Shown here: positions 1 to 10,610 of the stretch, piece by piece | How positions within the stretch are numbered: the stretch's first letter is position 1 | How the letters are laid out: the number at the start of each line of letters is the position of its first letter | NCBI RefSeq assembly: GCF_014648555.1 | Contig: NZ_BMRI01000030.1 | Location: 11,252 to 75,251, forward strand | Length of the DNA stretch: 64,000 bases | From: Kitasatospora griseola | GTDB lineage: Bacteria > Actinomycetota > Actinomycetes > Streptomycetales > Streptomycetaceae | Direction of reading: 5' to 3' | Notes under the pieces: generated by a model | Database searches by the model: none | What the model saw: only the letters and a program-made list of their open reading frames with translations | Told to the model about the DNA's origin: nothing | Program-made: the position numbers and the translations under genes

Positions 1-314
1 TAGTCGGCGTGGGAGCCGACGCCGTGCGGGTAGGGCAGCATGCCGAAGACCTCGTCGCCGGGCTCGAACAGGGTGACGCCGAAGCCGACCGCCTCCACCG
101 TGCCGGCCACGTCCCAGCCGAGCACGAACGGGGGCTCGCCGAGGAACAGTCCGCTCGCCCGGTGCTTCCAGTCCGTCGGGTTCAGGCCGGCCGCCCGGAC
201 CTTCACCAGGATCTCGCTCGTGCCGGGCGCGGGGCGCGGGAGTTCCACCACCTGCAGGACTTCGGGGCCGCCCAGGACGTCCTGGCTGATCGCTCGCATC
301 GTGTTCGTCGTCAT
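1..314 (-). CDS. MDR/quinone-reductase-type zinc-family oxidoreductase, N-terminal part
   Basis: The first 104 codons of a medium-chain dehydrogenase/reductase, cut by the window edge. From ATG 314 the protein reads MTTNTMRAISQDVLGGPEVL and continues with the GroES-like fold features of NADP-dependent quinone reductases (AAGLNPTDWKHR, then GWDVAGTVEAVG). No catalytic zinc cysteine is visible at the usual place, which fits the zinc-free quinone reductase branch. It is divergent from the GlxA-like regulator that starts at 397, so the 82-bp gap probably holds both promoters. The cofactor domain lies outside the window and the substrate is unknown. Confidence 0.85.
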   Translation of the reverse strand, partial: MTTNTMRAISQDVLGGPEVLQVVELPRPAPGTSEILVKVRAAGLNPTDWKHRASGLFLGEPPFVLGWDVAGTVEAVGFGVTLFEPGDEVFGMLPYPHGVGSHAD

Positions 315-396
315 GCCTCCAGCCTGGCCCGCCCGGGACGCCCGCGGGAGTGGCATGATGGTCACCATCCGATGGGATCCTGCCAGGAGGGCCGAG

Positions 397-1356
397 GTGC
401 CGAACCCCGCGAAGACGCCGCCGCACCGGATCGCGGTACTCGCCCTGGAGGGCGTGTACCCGTTCGAACTCGGCATCCCCAGGCGGGTGTTCGCCGCCGC
501 CGGGGACCGCTACGAGCTGGCCACCTGCACCGTCGACGGCCAGCCGGTGCGCTCCGACGCGGACTTCACCGTCGCCGTCGCGCACGGCCCGGAGCTGCTC
601 CGCATGGCCGACAGCGTGGTCATCCCGCCCTTCGACCTGGCGCTCGCCACCGGCGCGCCCGACCCGGCCGTGGCCGAGGCGCTGGCGATGATCCGGCCCG
701 GCACCCGGCTGATCTCGATCTGCACCGGCGCGTTCGTCCTGGCCGCCGCCGGTCTGCTGGACGACCGGCCCGCCACCACCCACTGGGCGCTCGCCGACCG
801 GTTCCGCGAGCTCTTCCCCAAGGTGCGGCTCGACCCGGACGTGCTGTTCGTCGACGACGGCGACATCCTCACCTCGGCCGGCGCCGCCTCCGGCGTCGAC
901 CTGTGCCTGCACGTGCTCCGGAACGACCACGGCGCGGCCGTCGCCAACCACGCCGCCCGACTGGCCGTCGTCCCGCCGTGGCGCGACGGCGGCCAGGCCC
1001 AGTACATCGAGCAGCCCGTCCCCGCGGCCGGCGCGACCGGCACCGCCGCCACCCGCGAGTGGGCGCTGGCCCGGCTGCACCGGCCGCTGACCCTCGCCGA
1101 ACTCGCCGGGCACGCCGCGATGAGCAGCCGCACCTTCGCCCGCCGCTTCCACGACGAGACGGGCCAGAGCCCCGGCCGCTGGCTCACCCAGCAGCGCGTC
1201 GCCCTGGCCCGTCACCTGCTCGAAGCCACCGACCTGACGGTCGACCAGATCGCCGGCCGGGTCGGCTTCGCCAACGCGGTGTCGCTGCGCCAGCACCTGC
1301 ACTCGGCGATCGGCGTCTCGCCGCTCGCCTACCGGAGGACGTTCGCCGGGGCTTAG
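397..1356 (+). CDS. GlxA-family AraC-type transcriptional regulator
   Basis: A 319-residue regulator with an N-terminal DJ-1/PfpI-like domain (nucleophile-elbow-like CTGAFVLAAAGLL) and a C-terminal double helix-turn-helix AraC domain (MSSRTFARRFHDETGQSP, then VGFANAVSLRQH). GTG 397 was chosen because AGGAGG sits at 385-390 with a 6-nt gap; in-frame ATGs at 355 and 358 have no such site. Length fits the family (about 320). It is divergent from the oxidoreductase at 314-1, which is its obvious candidate target. The ligand cannot be told from sequence. Confidence 0.9.
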   Translation: MPNPAKTPPHRIAVLALEGVYPFELGIPRRVFAAAGDRYELATCTVDGQPVRSDADFTVAVAHGPELLRMADSVVIPPFDLALATGAPDPAVAEALAMIRPGTRLISICTGAFVLAAAGLLDDRPATTHWALADRFRELFPKVRLDPDVLFVDDGDILTSAGAASGVDLCLHVLRNDHGAAVANHAARLAVVPPWRDGGQAQYIEQPVPAAGATGTAATREWALARLHRPLTLAELAGHAAMSSRTFARRFHDETGQSPGRWLTQQRVALARHLLEATDLTVDQIAGRVGFANAVSLRQHLHSAIGVSPLAYRRTFAGA

Positions 1357-1368
1357 GCCCTGTCCGGC

Positions 1369-2181
1369 TCAGGCCTTCCGGCGCCGGCTGCGCACCCCGA
1401 TCACCGCGCCTGCCACGGCAGTTGCGCCCAGCGCGGCGCCCGCGGTGAACAGCGGCGCGGCGCTGCGGGATTCGGCCGGGTCGGCCTGGAAGCCGCCCGC
1501 CTTGCCGGCGGTGTCGTACCCGGAGCCGGGCAGCTTGTCGCCGTACCGCTGGTGGACCAGCTGCTGGTAGGCGGCGACGGTGACGCCGTGCGCGCCGACC
1601 GAGCGGCGGGCGGTGTCGTCGAGCGGCAGGACCCGGCCGTCCTTGAGCTCGTACCAGGCGCCGAGCTGCGGTTCGCGGAAGGCGGTGCCGCCGTCGGCGG
1701 CGGCCCGGGCCGCGTAGTCGGTCTCGTCGCTGCCGGAGGCGATGTTGACCACCCGCCAACTGCCGTTCTGCTGTGCCGTCCAGACCGAGGCGCTCTGTCC
1801 GTCGGCGGCGACGGCCTTGGTGGCGGTGAACTCGACGGTGGCGACCGGCGCGCCGGGCCGGCCGGCCACGAACCCGGCGTCGAGGGTGCGGACCGGCACC
1901 GTGTCGCCGCTGAGCCGGGGTGCGGCCGCCTTCGCCGCCTGCGCCTCGTCGCTCGGGCCGATCGCGAGCGGCTGGGTCGGCGGCACTCCCCTGCGGGCGA
2001 AGAAGTGCCCCAACTGGTCGAGCACGGCAGGGTTCTGGGCGGTGGCCCGGGCAGCGGCGAGGTCGCCTGCTCCGGCCGGCTGGTCGGTGGCCTGCGCCTG
2101 CGGGGCGGCGGCGAGGCCGAGGGCGGTGGCCGCGGCGAGGGCGGCTGCGACGCGGGCGAGTCGGACGCGGTGGCTGCTCAT
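1369..2181 (-). CDS. Secreted or membrane-anchored hypothetical protein
   Basis: A 270-residue protein with an N-terminal signal peptide (basic start, Ala/Leu-rich core, cleavage near AQATDQPA) and a C-terminal hydrophobic segment followed by RSRRRKA, so it is probably exported and held in the membrane by its tail. No LPXTG motif is visible. The middle has no recognised catalytic motif. ATG 2181 is preceded by GAGGAG. It begins 12 nt after the cysteine protease at 2193-2852, so the two are probably one transcript and may act together outside the cell. Confidence 0.75.
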   Translation of the reverse strand: MSSHRVRLARVAAALAAATALGLAAAPQAQATDQPAGAGDLAAARATAQNPAVLDQLGHFFARRGVPPTQPLAIGPSDEAQAAKAAAPRLSGDTVPVRTLDAGFVAGRPGAPVATVEFTATKAVAADGQSASVWTAQQNGSWRVVNIASGSDETDYAARAAADGGTAFREPQLGAWYELKDGRVLPLDDTARRSVGAHGVTVAAYQQLVHQRYGDKLPGSGYDTAGKAGGFQADPAESRSAAPLFTAGAALGATAVAGAVIGVRSRRRKA

Positions 2182-2192
2182 GACGGGGCTCC

Positions 2193-2852
2193 TCACGCGC
2201 CGATCCGGTACAGGGAGTGGGTCCAGGAGAACGACCCGTTGCTCACGTAGTAGTTGTAGTCGCCCCAGTTGTAGCGGTAGTTGGACGGCCACGGGTCGCC
2301 CCAGTACAGCCAGTTGTTGCCGCTGTCGTAGCCGTACAGCACGTTCATGTGGCCGCCGCCGGAGCTCCACTGGATCCGGGTCTCCACCGGCCGGCCGGCG
2401 TCGATCTCGCCCTGCACGGTGGCGTACCGCAGGTAGCCGCTGACGTACGAGCCCGGGTTGATGCCGAACGCGTACAGCGCGTTCTGCACCTCGGCCAGGC
2501 TGGCCTGGCTGTTCGGGCAGGTGGAGTTGGCGGAGCGGCCGAACGCGGCGTTGCAGAACTGGTTCTGGCTGTAGCTGTAGCCGTAGTACGCGGCGATGGT
2601 GTTGCCGCTCGCCGCCCAGCACCAGTTGCTCTGCTGCTGGGCCTGCATGGTCAGGTTGAGGGTCCGCGCGGTGCCGGCCAGGGCCGGGGCCTGCGGCTTC
2701 ACGGCGGCGGGCGGTATCGCGGCGGGGGTGGCGGCGGCAGGGGTGGTGGCGGCCGCGGCGGGGGTGGTGACGGCCGTGCTCAGGACCGGGGCGAGGACGC
2801 CCAGGGCGAGGGCGGCGACCGTCCGACGCAACCGCATCGGGGTGGGTGACAT
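2193..2852 (-). CDS. Secreted papain-like (C39/C70-type) cysteine protease
   Basis: A 219-residue exported protein: Ala/Pro-rich signal region (residues 1-35), then a papain-like domain. The catalytic Cys lies in QQQSNWCWAASGNTIAAYYG, the His in GGHMNVLYGYD, and the acidic residue in YWGDPWPS. This spacing matches the AvrRpt2/C70-like and C39-like peptidases common in Streptomyces secretomes. ATG 2852 has AGGAGG 9 nt upstream. First gene of a two-gene operon with 1369-2181. The substrate is unknown. Confidence 0.85.
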   Translation of the reverse strand: MSPTPMRLRRTVAALALGVLAPVLSTAVTTPAAAATTPAAATPAAIPPAAVKPQAPALAGTARTLNLTMQAQQQSNWCWAASGNTIAAYYGYSYSQNQFCNAAFGRSANSTCPNSQASLAEVQNALYAFGINPGSYVSGYLRYATVQGEIDAGRPVETRIQWSSGGGHMNVLYGYDSGNNWLYWGDPWPSNYRYNWGDYNYYVSNGSFSWTHSLYRIGA

Positions 2853-2969
2853 GGGGGGTGTCCTCCTGGCAGAGGAGTGGGTGTGGGGGGCGGCGTCCGG
2901 ACGCGCTGCCGATGAGCATCCGGCCGTTGACGCCGGGCGGTCAACGGCCGTGCCGGGCCCCGGAGTCCG

Positions 2970-3069
2970 GGTGTGAACGGCCCCCGCCGAGGTGTGAACG
3001 CGACCTCGCTGGGCAGCGCGAATATCGACCGGGGCGGTGACAGGCCGTCCACAAGGTGTGAATATTCAC
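2970..3069 (+). promoter_or_regulatory. Repeat and palindrome region upstream of the DNA-binding-like gene
   Basis: Three direct copies of GGTGTGAA start at 2970, 2991 and 3055. The third runs into the perfect 12-bp palindrome GTGAATATTCAC (3058-3069). The palindrome is AT-rich for this genome and ends 20 bp before the TTG start at 3090, so it is a plausible operator, perhaps autoregulatory. The region also lies between this gene and the divergent protease operon. Confidence 0.5.
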
Positions 3070-3089
3070 GCTCAGTTGAGGAGGTGGCC

Positions 3090-4031
3090 TTGCAGCCGAC
3101 CGCACCGCCCGAGCTGGCCCTCGCCCTGCGCACCGGACCGTTCCACCTCGCCCTGCGGGCCGCCATCGCCGCCCGCGGCCTGGCGCTCCACCGACTGCGC
3201 CAACGCCTCGCGCAGCGCGGCGTCCAGGTCGGCGTCACCAGCCTCAGCTACTGGCAGCAGGGCCGGCGCCGCCCCGAACGGGCCGAGTCGCTGCGCGCCG
3301 TCGCCGTGCTCGAAGAGGTGCTGGAGCTGCCCGAGCACTCGCTCACCCGGCTGCTCGGCCCCCGCCGCAGCACCCCCGACCCGGCCGCGCCACCGGTCCG
3401 CCCCTACCGGGATCTGATCACCCCCGCCGAGGCGGTGGACGGCCTGCTCGCCGTCCTCTCCGGCCCGCCCGACACCGGCCTGCACACCGTCACCCACATC
3501 GAACGGATCCGGGTCGGCGCGGACCGGCGGCTGCAGCGCCGCGACTCCCAGCACGTGCTGCGCGCCCACCGCGACGGCATCGACCGCTACCTGGCGATCT
3601 ACCAGGGCGACCCCGGCTGCGACATCGAGCGGGTCCGGGTCCGGGCCGAGGAGAACTGCCGGCCCGGCCGGATCCGCCGCGACCCGGCCGCGCACCTGCT
3701 GGTCGCCGAACTCCTGCTGGACCGCCGCCTGCGCACCGGCGACACCCACCTGCTGGGCTACGGCTTCGACGAATCGCCGTCGCCGCAGCCCAGCCGCGAG
3801 TACGTGCGCGGCTTCAACGCGGGCGCCGGGCAGTACGTGCTCCAGGTGACCTTCGACCCGGCCGCCCTGCCCGTCCGCTGCGACCGCTTCACCGTCCGCA
3901 CTCCCGGACAATCCCCCCGGGAGACCGAGGAGTTGACGCTCGACGGCACCACTGCGCACACCTGGTGGCCGAGGGCCTGCCGCCCTGCCTGCTCGGGCTG
4001 CGCTGGGACTGGGAGTGAGAGCGCTCGCTAG
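3090..4031 (+). CDS. Hypothetical protein with N-terminal XRE-like segment
   Basis: About 313 residues. Residues 10-80 look like a helix-turn-helix region of the XRE type (FHLALRAAIAARGLALHRL, then VTSLSYWQQGRRRPER), and the rest is an uncharacterised domain. Such proteins are common in Streptomyces and are usually annotated as transcriptional regulators or hypothetical. TTG 3090 was chosen because AGGAGG (3079-3084) is 5 nt upstream; GTG 3084 overlaps that site. Its stop codon shares the palindromic CTAG with the stop of the convergent SDR gene (4028-4031). Confidence 0.7.
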   Translation: MQPTAPPELALALRTGPFHLALRAAIAARGLALHRLRQRLAQRGVQVGVTSLSYWQQGRRRPERAESLRAVAVLEEVLELPEHSLTRLLGPRRSTPDPAAPPVRPYRDLITPAEAVDGLLAVLSGPPDTGLHTVTHIERIRVGADRRLQRRDSQHVLRAHRDGIDRYLAIYQGDPGCDIERVRVRAEENCRPGRIRRDPAAHLLVAELLLDRRLRTGDTHLLGYGFDESPSPQPSREYVRGFNAGAGQYVLQVTFDPAALPVRCDRFTVRTPGQSPRETEELTLDGTTAHTWWPRACRPACSGCAGTGSESAR

Positions 4032-4792
4032 TTGGTGATGCGGCCGCCGGCCACGTCGACCGTCAGGCCGGTCAGCCAGCCCGCGCCGTCGGAGGACAGG
4101 AACAGCGCGGCCTCCGCCACGTCCGCCGGGGTGCCGAGCCGGCCCAGCGGGTGGGTGGCCGCGACCTTGGCCTGCACCTCGGCGGGCATCCGGGCCTGCA
4201 CCTTCTCGGTCAGGATCGCCGACGGGGCCAGGCAGTTGACCCGGATGCCGTGCGGCCCCAGCTCGGTGGCCAGGTGCCTGGTCAGCATCACCACGCCCGC
4301 GTTGGCCACCCCGTACGCCAGGTTGGCGCCGCTGGGCTGCCGGCCGGCCGCCGAGGACATCGTCAGGATGCTGCCGGAGCCGCACTCCAGCATGCCCGGC
4401 AGGAAGGCCTGCACGGTGAGGAACACCGAGGTCAGGTCGGAGTCCAGCACCTCGCGCCAGCGCTGCTCGGACAGCTCCGCCGTCGGCACCGGGAAGCCCT
4501 GGCCGCCGGCGAACGCCGCCAGCACGTCCACCGCGCCGAACCGCTCCGTCACCGACCGGCGCACGCCGGCCAGCGCCCGGGCGTCCGTCACGTCGGCGAC
4601 GGCGGCCGTCGCCTCGCCGCCCGCGCCGGCGATCTCCCCGACCACCGCCGCCAGCGCCGCCTCGTCCCGGCCGACCACGCACACCGACGCGCCCTGCGCG
4701 GCGAACGCCCGCGCGGTGTGCGCGCCGATCCCGCGCGAACCGCCGGTGACCACCACCGTCCGGCCCGCCAGCGACCCGTACGTTCCGGTCAT
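4028..4792 (-). CDS. SDR-family oxidoreductase with atypical active site
   Basis: A 254-residue short-chain dehydrogenase. The nucleotide-binding motif is TGGSRGIG near residue 16, the catalytic Ser is in MSSAAGRQ, and the Tyr is in AYGVANAGV. The usual YxxxK is YxxxN here: the codon is AAC, so the general catalytic Lys is missing. The end (DVAGGRITN) is typical of FabG-like SDRs. It is downstream of the membrane protein at 4828-5529 (35-nt gap) and probably co-transcribed. It could have altered or lost reductase activity. Confidence 0.85.
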   Translation of the reverse strand: MTGTYGSLAGRTVVVTGGSRGIGAHTARAFAAQGASVCVVGRDEAALAAVVGEIAGAGGEATAAVADVTDARALAGVRRSVTERFGAVDVLAAFAGGQGFPVPTAELSEQRWREVLDSDLTSVFLTVQAFLPGMLECGSGSILTMSSAAGRQPSGANLAYGVANAGVVMLTRHLATELGPHGIRVNCLAPSAILTEKVQARMPAEVQAKVAATHPLGRLGTPADVAEAALFLSSDGAGWLTGLTVDVAGGRITN

Positions 4793-4827
4793 CTCGCTCA
4801 ACTCCCCTGTGTCTGCGCTTCGTTCGG

Positions 4828-5529
4828 TCAGTGTTCGGTGCTGCGGCGGCGGGTCTTCGGCAGCAGGGCGGCCACGAACAGCAGCCACACCAGGCCGCCG
4901 AACCGGACCACCGGCAGCAGGTACATGAAGCCGTCCGCCACCAGGGCGAACAGCGCGAGCATCCCGACGGCGGCCACCGCCAGGCCGGCCCAGGTCGCCG
5001 CGCGGGGCAGCAGGTCGGCGAGCATCGCCGACACCGAGACGCCCGCCGCCAGCAGGCCGAAGCCGGCCGCGAACGCGGGTCCGCCGGCCAGGAACGACAC
5101 GTCCGCCAGCGCCCGGCCCAGCGCCGGCGGCGCGTCGGCCGACAGCCGGCCGCCCGCCCACCCGGCGGCCGCGCTCAGCACCAGCGCAGACGCCGCGACC
5201 ACGCCGCCGACCAGCGTGATCGCCGAGCCCGGCGCGGTGATCCCGAGCGCCCGCAGCCGCCGGTAGAGCAGCGCCGCGCACAGCGCCAGCGGCACCGCCG
5301 CGGCGAGCAGCAGCAGCGCCCCGAGCCGGGCCGCCCCGCCGTGCTCCTGCGCGTACCGCACCACTTCGGCGCCGGTGGCGTCCGGGTGCGGGGTGGCGCG
5401 GTTGACCACGGTGTAGGCGATCGTCAGCGCGGTGACCGAGACGGTCGGGGCGAGCAGCGGCGGGCCGGTCTGCGGGCGGCTCTTCGACCGGCCGGCGGGA
5501 GCCGGGCGGGGCGGGGCGGTGGTGCTCAT
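4828..5529 (-). CDS. Polytopic membrane protein of unknown function
   Basis: A 233-residue protein with about six hydrophobic segments (starting near LLAPTVSVTALTIAYTVV and ending near WLLFVAALLPK) after a Pro/Arg-rich cytoplasmic N-terminus. It resembles uncharacterised DUF-type integral membrane proteins often found beside MarR regulators. ATG 5529 has GGGAGG upstream. It is divergent from the MarR gene at 5625 and is its likely target, followed by the SDR gene. Confidence 0.75.
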   Translation of the reverse strand: MSTTAPPRPAPAGRSKSRPQTGPPLLAPTVSVTALTIAYTVVNRATPHPDATGAEVVRYAQEHGGAARLGALLLLAAAVPLALCAALLYRRLRALGITAPGSAITLVGGVVAASALVLSAAAGWAGGRLSADAPPALGRALADVSFLAGGPAFAAGFGLLAAGVSVSAMLADLLPRAATWAGLAVAAVGMLALFALVADGFMYLLPVVRFGGLVWLLFVAALLPKTRRRSTEH

Positions 5530-5588
5530 GGTTCCTCCCATGACGTCCGTGGACACGCATCCATCGATACACTCGGAATAATGATTAC

Positions 5589-5601
5589 ATCGTGGAACGA
5601 T
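5589..5601. promoter_or_regulatory. Probable MarR operator
   Basis: Inverted repeat ATCGT-GGA-ACGAT in the 95-bp gap between the divergent membrane protein (start 5529) and MarR (start 5625) genes. The surrounding sequence (5570-5620) is clearly less GC-rich than the genome, as expected for overlapping promoters. Position and symmetry suggest that the MarR protein binds here and controls both directions. Confidence 0.5.
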
Positions 5602-5624
5602 TGTCAAACGGGTACGATGTCGGC

Positions 5625-6167
5625 ATGAGCATGGATCGAGAGGCGGATCAGCCGGACCACCCGGACCAGCCGGATCGGCACGGCGGCGGACCGCAGGGGC
5701 CGCCCGGCCCGGGCGGCGGTGCGGCGTTCCTGCTGGCACAGCTCGGCGCGCACGCCGCCGAGCGGTTCGCGCAGCGGATCGCCGAGCTCGACCTCACCCC
5801 CGCGCAGGCCGGCCTGCTCCGGCTGCTGGTGCAGAACCCCGGCCGCAGCCAGCGCGAACTCGCCGACGCGCTCGGCATGCCGCCCAGCCGCTTCGTCCCG
5901 TTCGCCGACGGCCTGGAGCAGCGCGGCCTGATCGAGCGCCGCCGCAACGCGGAGGACCGCCGGCTGTACGCCCTGCACCTCACCGACCGGGGCCTGGCCC
6001 TGCTGGGCCGGCTGCGCGACACCGCCATGGCTCACGAACAGGACGTCACCCAGGCCCTCGCGCCCGAGGAGCACGCCCAGCTGATCGCGCTGCTCGGCCG
6101 GATCGCCGCCCAGCAGCAGCTCACCCCCGGCGTCCACCCGGGCTACCGCACCCTGCGCCCTCGCTGA
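5625..6167 (+). CDS. MarR-family transcriptional regulator
   Basis: A 180-residue protein with a winged helix: recognition region NPGRSQRELADALGMPPSRF and wing with the family signature RRRNAEDRRLYALHLTDRG. The N-terminal 35 residues are Asp/Pro/His-rich and less conserved. ATG 5625 or ATG 5631 could be used. It is divergent from the 4828-5529 membrane protein gene and SDR. The ligand is unknown. Confidence 0.88.
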   Translation: MSMDREADQPDHPDQPDRHGGGPQGPPGPGGGAAFLLAQLGAHAAERFAQRIAELDLTPAQAGLLRLLVQNPGRSQRELADALGMPPSRFVPFADGLEQRGLIERRRNAEDRRLYALHLTDRGLALLGRLRDTAMAHEQDVTQALAPEEHAQLIALLGRIAAQQQLTPGVHPGYRTLRPR

Positions 6168-6242
6168 GGCCCGAGCCCCGCGCCCTCGCCGAGGCCCGCG
6201 CCCTGCATCCTGCGTCCCCGCCGAGGCCGGCGCCCGGGCATG

Positions 6243-6280
6243 CGAAAGGGCCCCGGGGGGTTCTGCCCGGGGCCCTTTCG
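6243..6280. terminator. Bidirectional hairpin terminator
   Basis: Perfect 15-bp stem (6243-6257 with 6266-6280, beginning CGAAAGGGCCCC) and an 8-nt loop, between the convergent MarR (+) and GNAT (-) genes. The stem starts with GAAA and ends with TTTC, so each strand gives a short U run. Confidence 0.85.
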
Positions 6281-6287
6281 TGGCGTG

Positions 6288-7139
6288 CTACTCGAAGGCG
6301 ACCTCGGCCGCGTCGTTGACCGGCCGGTAGCCGAGCCGCTGGTAGATCGCGTTGCTGACCGGGTTGGACAGGTCGGTGTAGAGCAGCACCTCGTCCGCGC
6401 CGCGCGACTGCGCGTGCACGGTGGCGGCGGCCGTCAGCGCGCTGGCGTAGCCGTGGCCGCGGTCGGCGGGCGGGGTGTAGACGGGGCCTATCCGGGACAT
6501 CCCGGCGACGGCGGGGCTGGCCCCGGCGAGCGCGACCACCCGCCGGCCGTCGGTCTCCCAGAGCAGCAGGGTCTCGGCGGCGATCCGCTGGTCGGCGTCG
6601 GCGAACGGATCGGCGGGCGCCCGGAGTTCGGCCTCGACGCAGAAGTCCGCCAGCCACTGGGCGACGGTCTCCCGGTCGGCGGGCGCGGCGAGCCTGGCGC
6701 GACCGGCGGGCGGGGCCGGCGGAGGCGTCAACTCGCCGAGCCGGAACAGTCGTTCGGTGTGATCCAGGCGCCAGGTGATGCCGGTGCTCCGGTGCCACTC
6801 GGCGGCGAAGGCCAGGGCGGTGCCGTGCTCGCCGCCCACCGCGTCGGGGCGCTCACCGTCGGCGGCGAGCCGCCGGGCCAGTTCCTCGGCGGCGACCGCC
6901 GGCATCCGGCCGAGCCGCTGCCCGTACGGCGGGGTGCGCAGGCAGGCGCCGGCGACGGCGCCGTCCGGGCCGTGCCACCAGCCGAAGACCGGCGACCGGT
7001 CGCCGTAGACGTGCAGGCCGTCCCGGGTGAGGCGGTCGAGGATGGTGAGCAGCACGGTGTTCTCGGCGGGGTCGGCCGCGAGGAACTCCCCGGCTGCGGT
7101 GCGGAAGTCGTCCAGTGACGTGGTGAGTGTCCAGCCCAT
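6288..7139 (-). CDS. GNAT-family N-acetyltransferase
   Basis: A 283-residue protein with a C-terminal GNAT fold. The acetyl-CoA loop is seen as PPADRGHGYASALTAA, followed by NPVSNAIYQRLGYRPV, the typical last helix and strand. The N-terminal half (starting MGWTLTTSLDDFRTAAGEFL) is the extra domain of double-GNAT proteins common in Streptomyces. It is followed by a strong hairpin. It starts about 66 nt after the end of the DUF255 gene (7206). The substrate is unknown. Confidence 0.85.
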   Translation of the reverse strand: MGWTLTTSLDDFRTAAGEFLAADPAENTVLLTILDRLTRDGLHVYGDRSPVFGWWHGPDGAVAGACLRTPPYGQRLGRMPAVAAEELARRLAADGERPDAVGGEHGTALAFAAEWHRSTGITWRLDHTERLFRLGELTPPPAPPAGRARLAAPADRETVAQWLADFCVEAELRAPADPFADADQRIAAETLLLWETDGRRVVALAGASPAVAGMSRIGPVYTPPADRGHGYASALTAAATVHAQSRGADEVLLYTDLSNPVSNAIYQRLGYRPVNDAAEVAFE

Positions 7140-7205
7140 GGCGCATCCTCCCCCACCGGCGGCGCCGTCGACCAGTGGTTTCCGGTCGACGGCGCCGCTC
7201 CTCCG

Positions 7206-9239
<2,034 letters not shown>

Positions 9240-9308
9240 GCCGCCACCCTACTCGTGGCAGGCATCGGGACATCCGTCGAAACAACGGCCCGATGAGCCC
9301 GAGTCGCG

Positions 9309-9701
9309 GTGCCACCCCGAACAGATGTTTCCCGGCTGCTGCTCTCCGTCCCCGCGATCTGCCTGGTCCTGGGTTGGACCTACCTGGTCAATGACGAGAA
9401 GATCTCGGCGATCGGCTGCTACGTCCGCGACCGACTGGGACCGCGCCTGGGGGAACTCGCCTCCGCCCACGGCACGGTGTTCGGCTGGGAGGTCTACCAC
9501 CGCAACGTTGCGGGCCGCACCATGCGCAAGCGGCTTCAGACCATGGTGGACCTGTTCACGTACCTGGTCCTGCCCATGGTCTGCACGACCGCGTTCTGGT
9601 GCTCTTCCACTGTTCAGCCCCTGCTCGTGCTCACTTCTCTCGTACAGACGCTCGCCCTGGCCGTACTGGCCTGGCAGTTCCTGCGCCGTGCGGAGCGGTA
9701 G
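9309..9701 (+). CDS. Small membrane protein, possibly 5'-truncated
   Basis: A 130-residue frame from GTG 9309 with a hydrophobic segment near residues 10-27 (LLLSVPAICLVLGWTYLV) and a longer hydrophobic C-terminal part (YLVLPMVCTTAFW, then LVQTLALAVLAWQFL). An in-frame TGA lies at 9294 and no ribosome site precedes the GTG, so this may be the remaining C-terminal part of a longer membrane protein. It lies in a disturbed stretch beside the Uma2 gene and the DUF255 fragment. Confidence 0.45.
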   Translation: MPPRTDVSRLLLSVPAICLVLGWTYLVNDEKISAIGCYVRDRLGPRLGELASAHGTVFGWEVYHRNVAGRTMRKRLQTMVDLFTYLVLPMVCTTAFWCSSTVQPLLVLTSLVQTLALAVLAWQFLRRAER

Positions 9702-9879
9702 CACCAGCCCCGCCGGACCCGCTCTCCACACGCGTACGACGCCTCAGGTGCACAAAGACGTGGGCCGGACTCCGCCCCTCAGGCACCGGAGAACACCACG
9801 TAGCACCACGACCCAGCGACCGAACAGTACGCTGGGCCCAGCAGCACCGAGCCCGTCGAACCCCCGAGGAGGTGCGGCG

Positions 9880-10446
9880 ATGACCGCCGAGATGGTCGCT
9901 CCTGAGTGGATGCACCAGCAGATCACCGCGGACGAGTACGACTCCTGGTCCGCGGAGCAGTGCGCGGGTATCGAGATTGTGGACGGCATGGTCGTCGTGA
10001 GCCCGAGTGCGTCCAAGCAGCACAACCGCCTGGCCCGGATCCTGGCGAACGCCCTGGATGCAGCCGCAGGTCCGGACTGGAACGCCGACACGGACTTCGA
10101 CGTCCGGTTGCAGGACGTGCCCCTCACCAACCGGCGGCCCGACGTCGTGGTCTACCGGGCTGAGACCATCGACGTCACGCCCACCCGCCCGGAGCACGTT
10201 CTCCTGGTCGTCGAGGTCGTGTCACCGGGCTCGGAGACCACCGACCGCATCGTGAAGGTGGATCAGTACGCCCAGGCTGGCATCGCTTTCTACTGGCGGA
10301 TCGAGCAGGCCGCCAACGGCGTTCCCCTCATCTACACCTACATCCTCGACCCTGCGAGCCGGTCCTACCGCGACGCCGACATGTTCACCGGCACGGTCCG
10401 GACCGCCGCTCCGTTCGCGGTCGAGATCGACCTCAACACGATCTGA
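9880..10446 (+). CDS. Uma2-family (DUF820) PD-(D/E)XK nuclease-like protein
   Basis: A 188-residue protein of normal length. Active-site elements of the PD-(D/E)XK fold are visible: Asp in NRRPDVVVYR, Glu in LLVVEVVSPGSE, and a Lys in DRIVKVDQYAQAG, ending in AAPFAVEIDL. ATG 9880 has GAGGAGG (9866-9872) 7 nt upstream. These genes are abundant and mobile in Streptomyces, with unknown role. A fragment of a second copy is at 42922-43020, on the other side of the BGC. Confidence 0.88.
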   Translation: MTAEMVAPEWMHQQITADEYDSWSAEQCAGIEIVDGMVVVSPSASKQHNRLARILANALDAAAGPDWNADTDFDVRLQDVPLTNRRPDVVVYRAETIDVTPTRPEHVLLVVEVVSPGSETTDRIVKVDQYAQAGIAFYWRIEQAANGVPLIYTYILDPASRSYRDADMFTGTVRTAAPFAVEIDLNTI

Positions 10447-10610
10447 TCCGCACTCAGGACAGCTATACGGCCTGGCTTCGGGCAAGGCTGCCGGCCGGTC
10501 CTCGGCCAGGCGTCCACCTCCCCACACAATCACTCACCATTCATGTCGATTCCGGCACTCACTGGAAACGCCCCAGGCCGGAACTACCCGGTTGTACACA
10601 TTCACTGGCC

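Noticed and set aside
3072-4682. Long minus-strand open frame opposite the XRE-like and SDR genes
   Set aside because: High-GC DNA gives long shadow frames. This one is Arg/Gly-rich, has no domain and crosses two well-supported genes.
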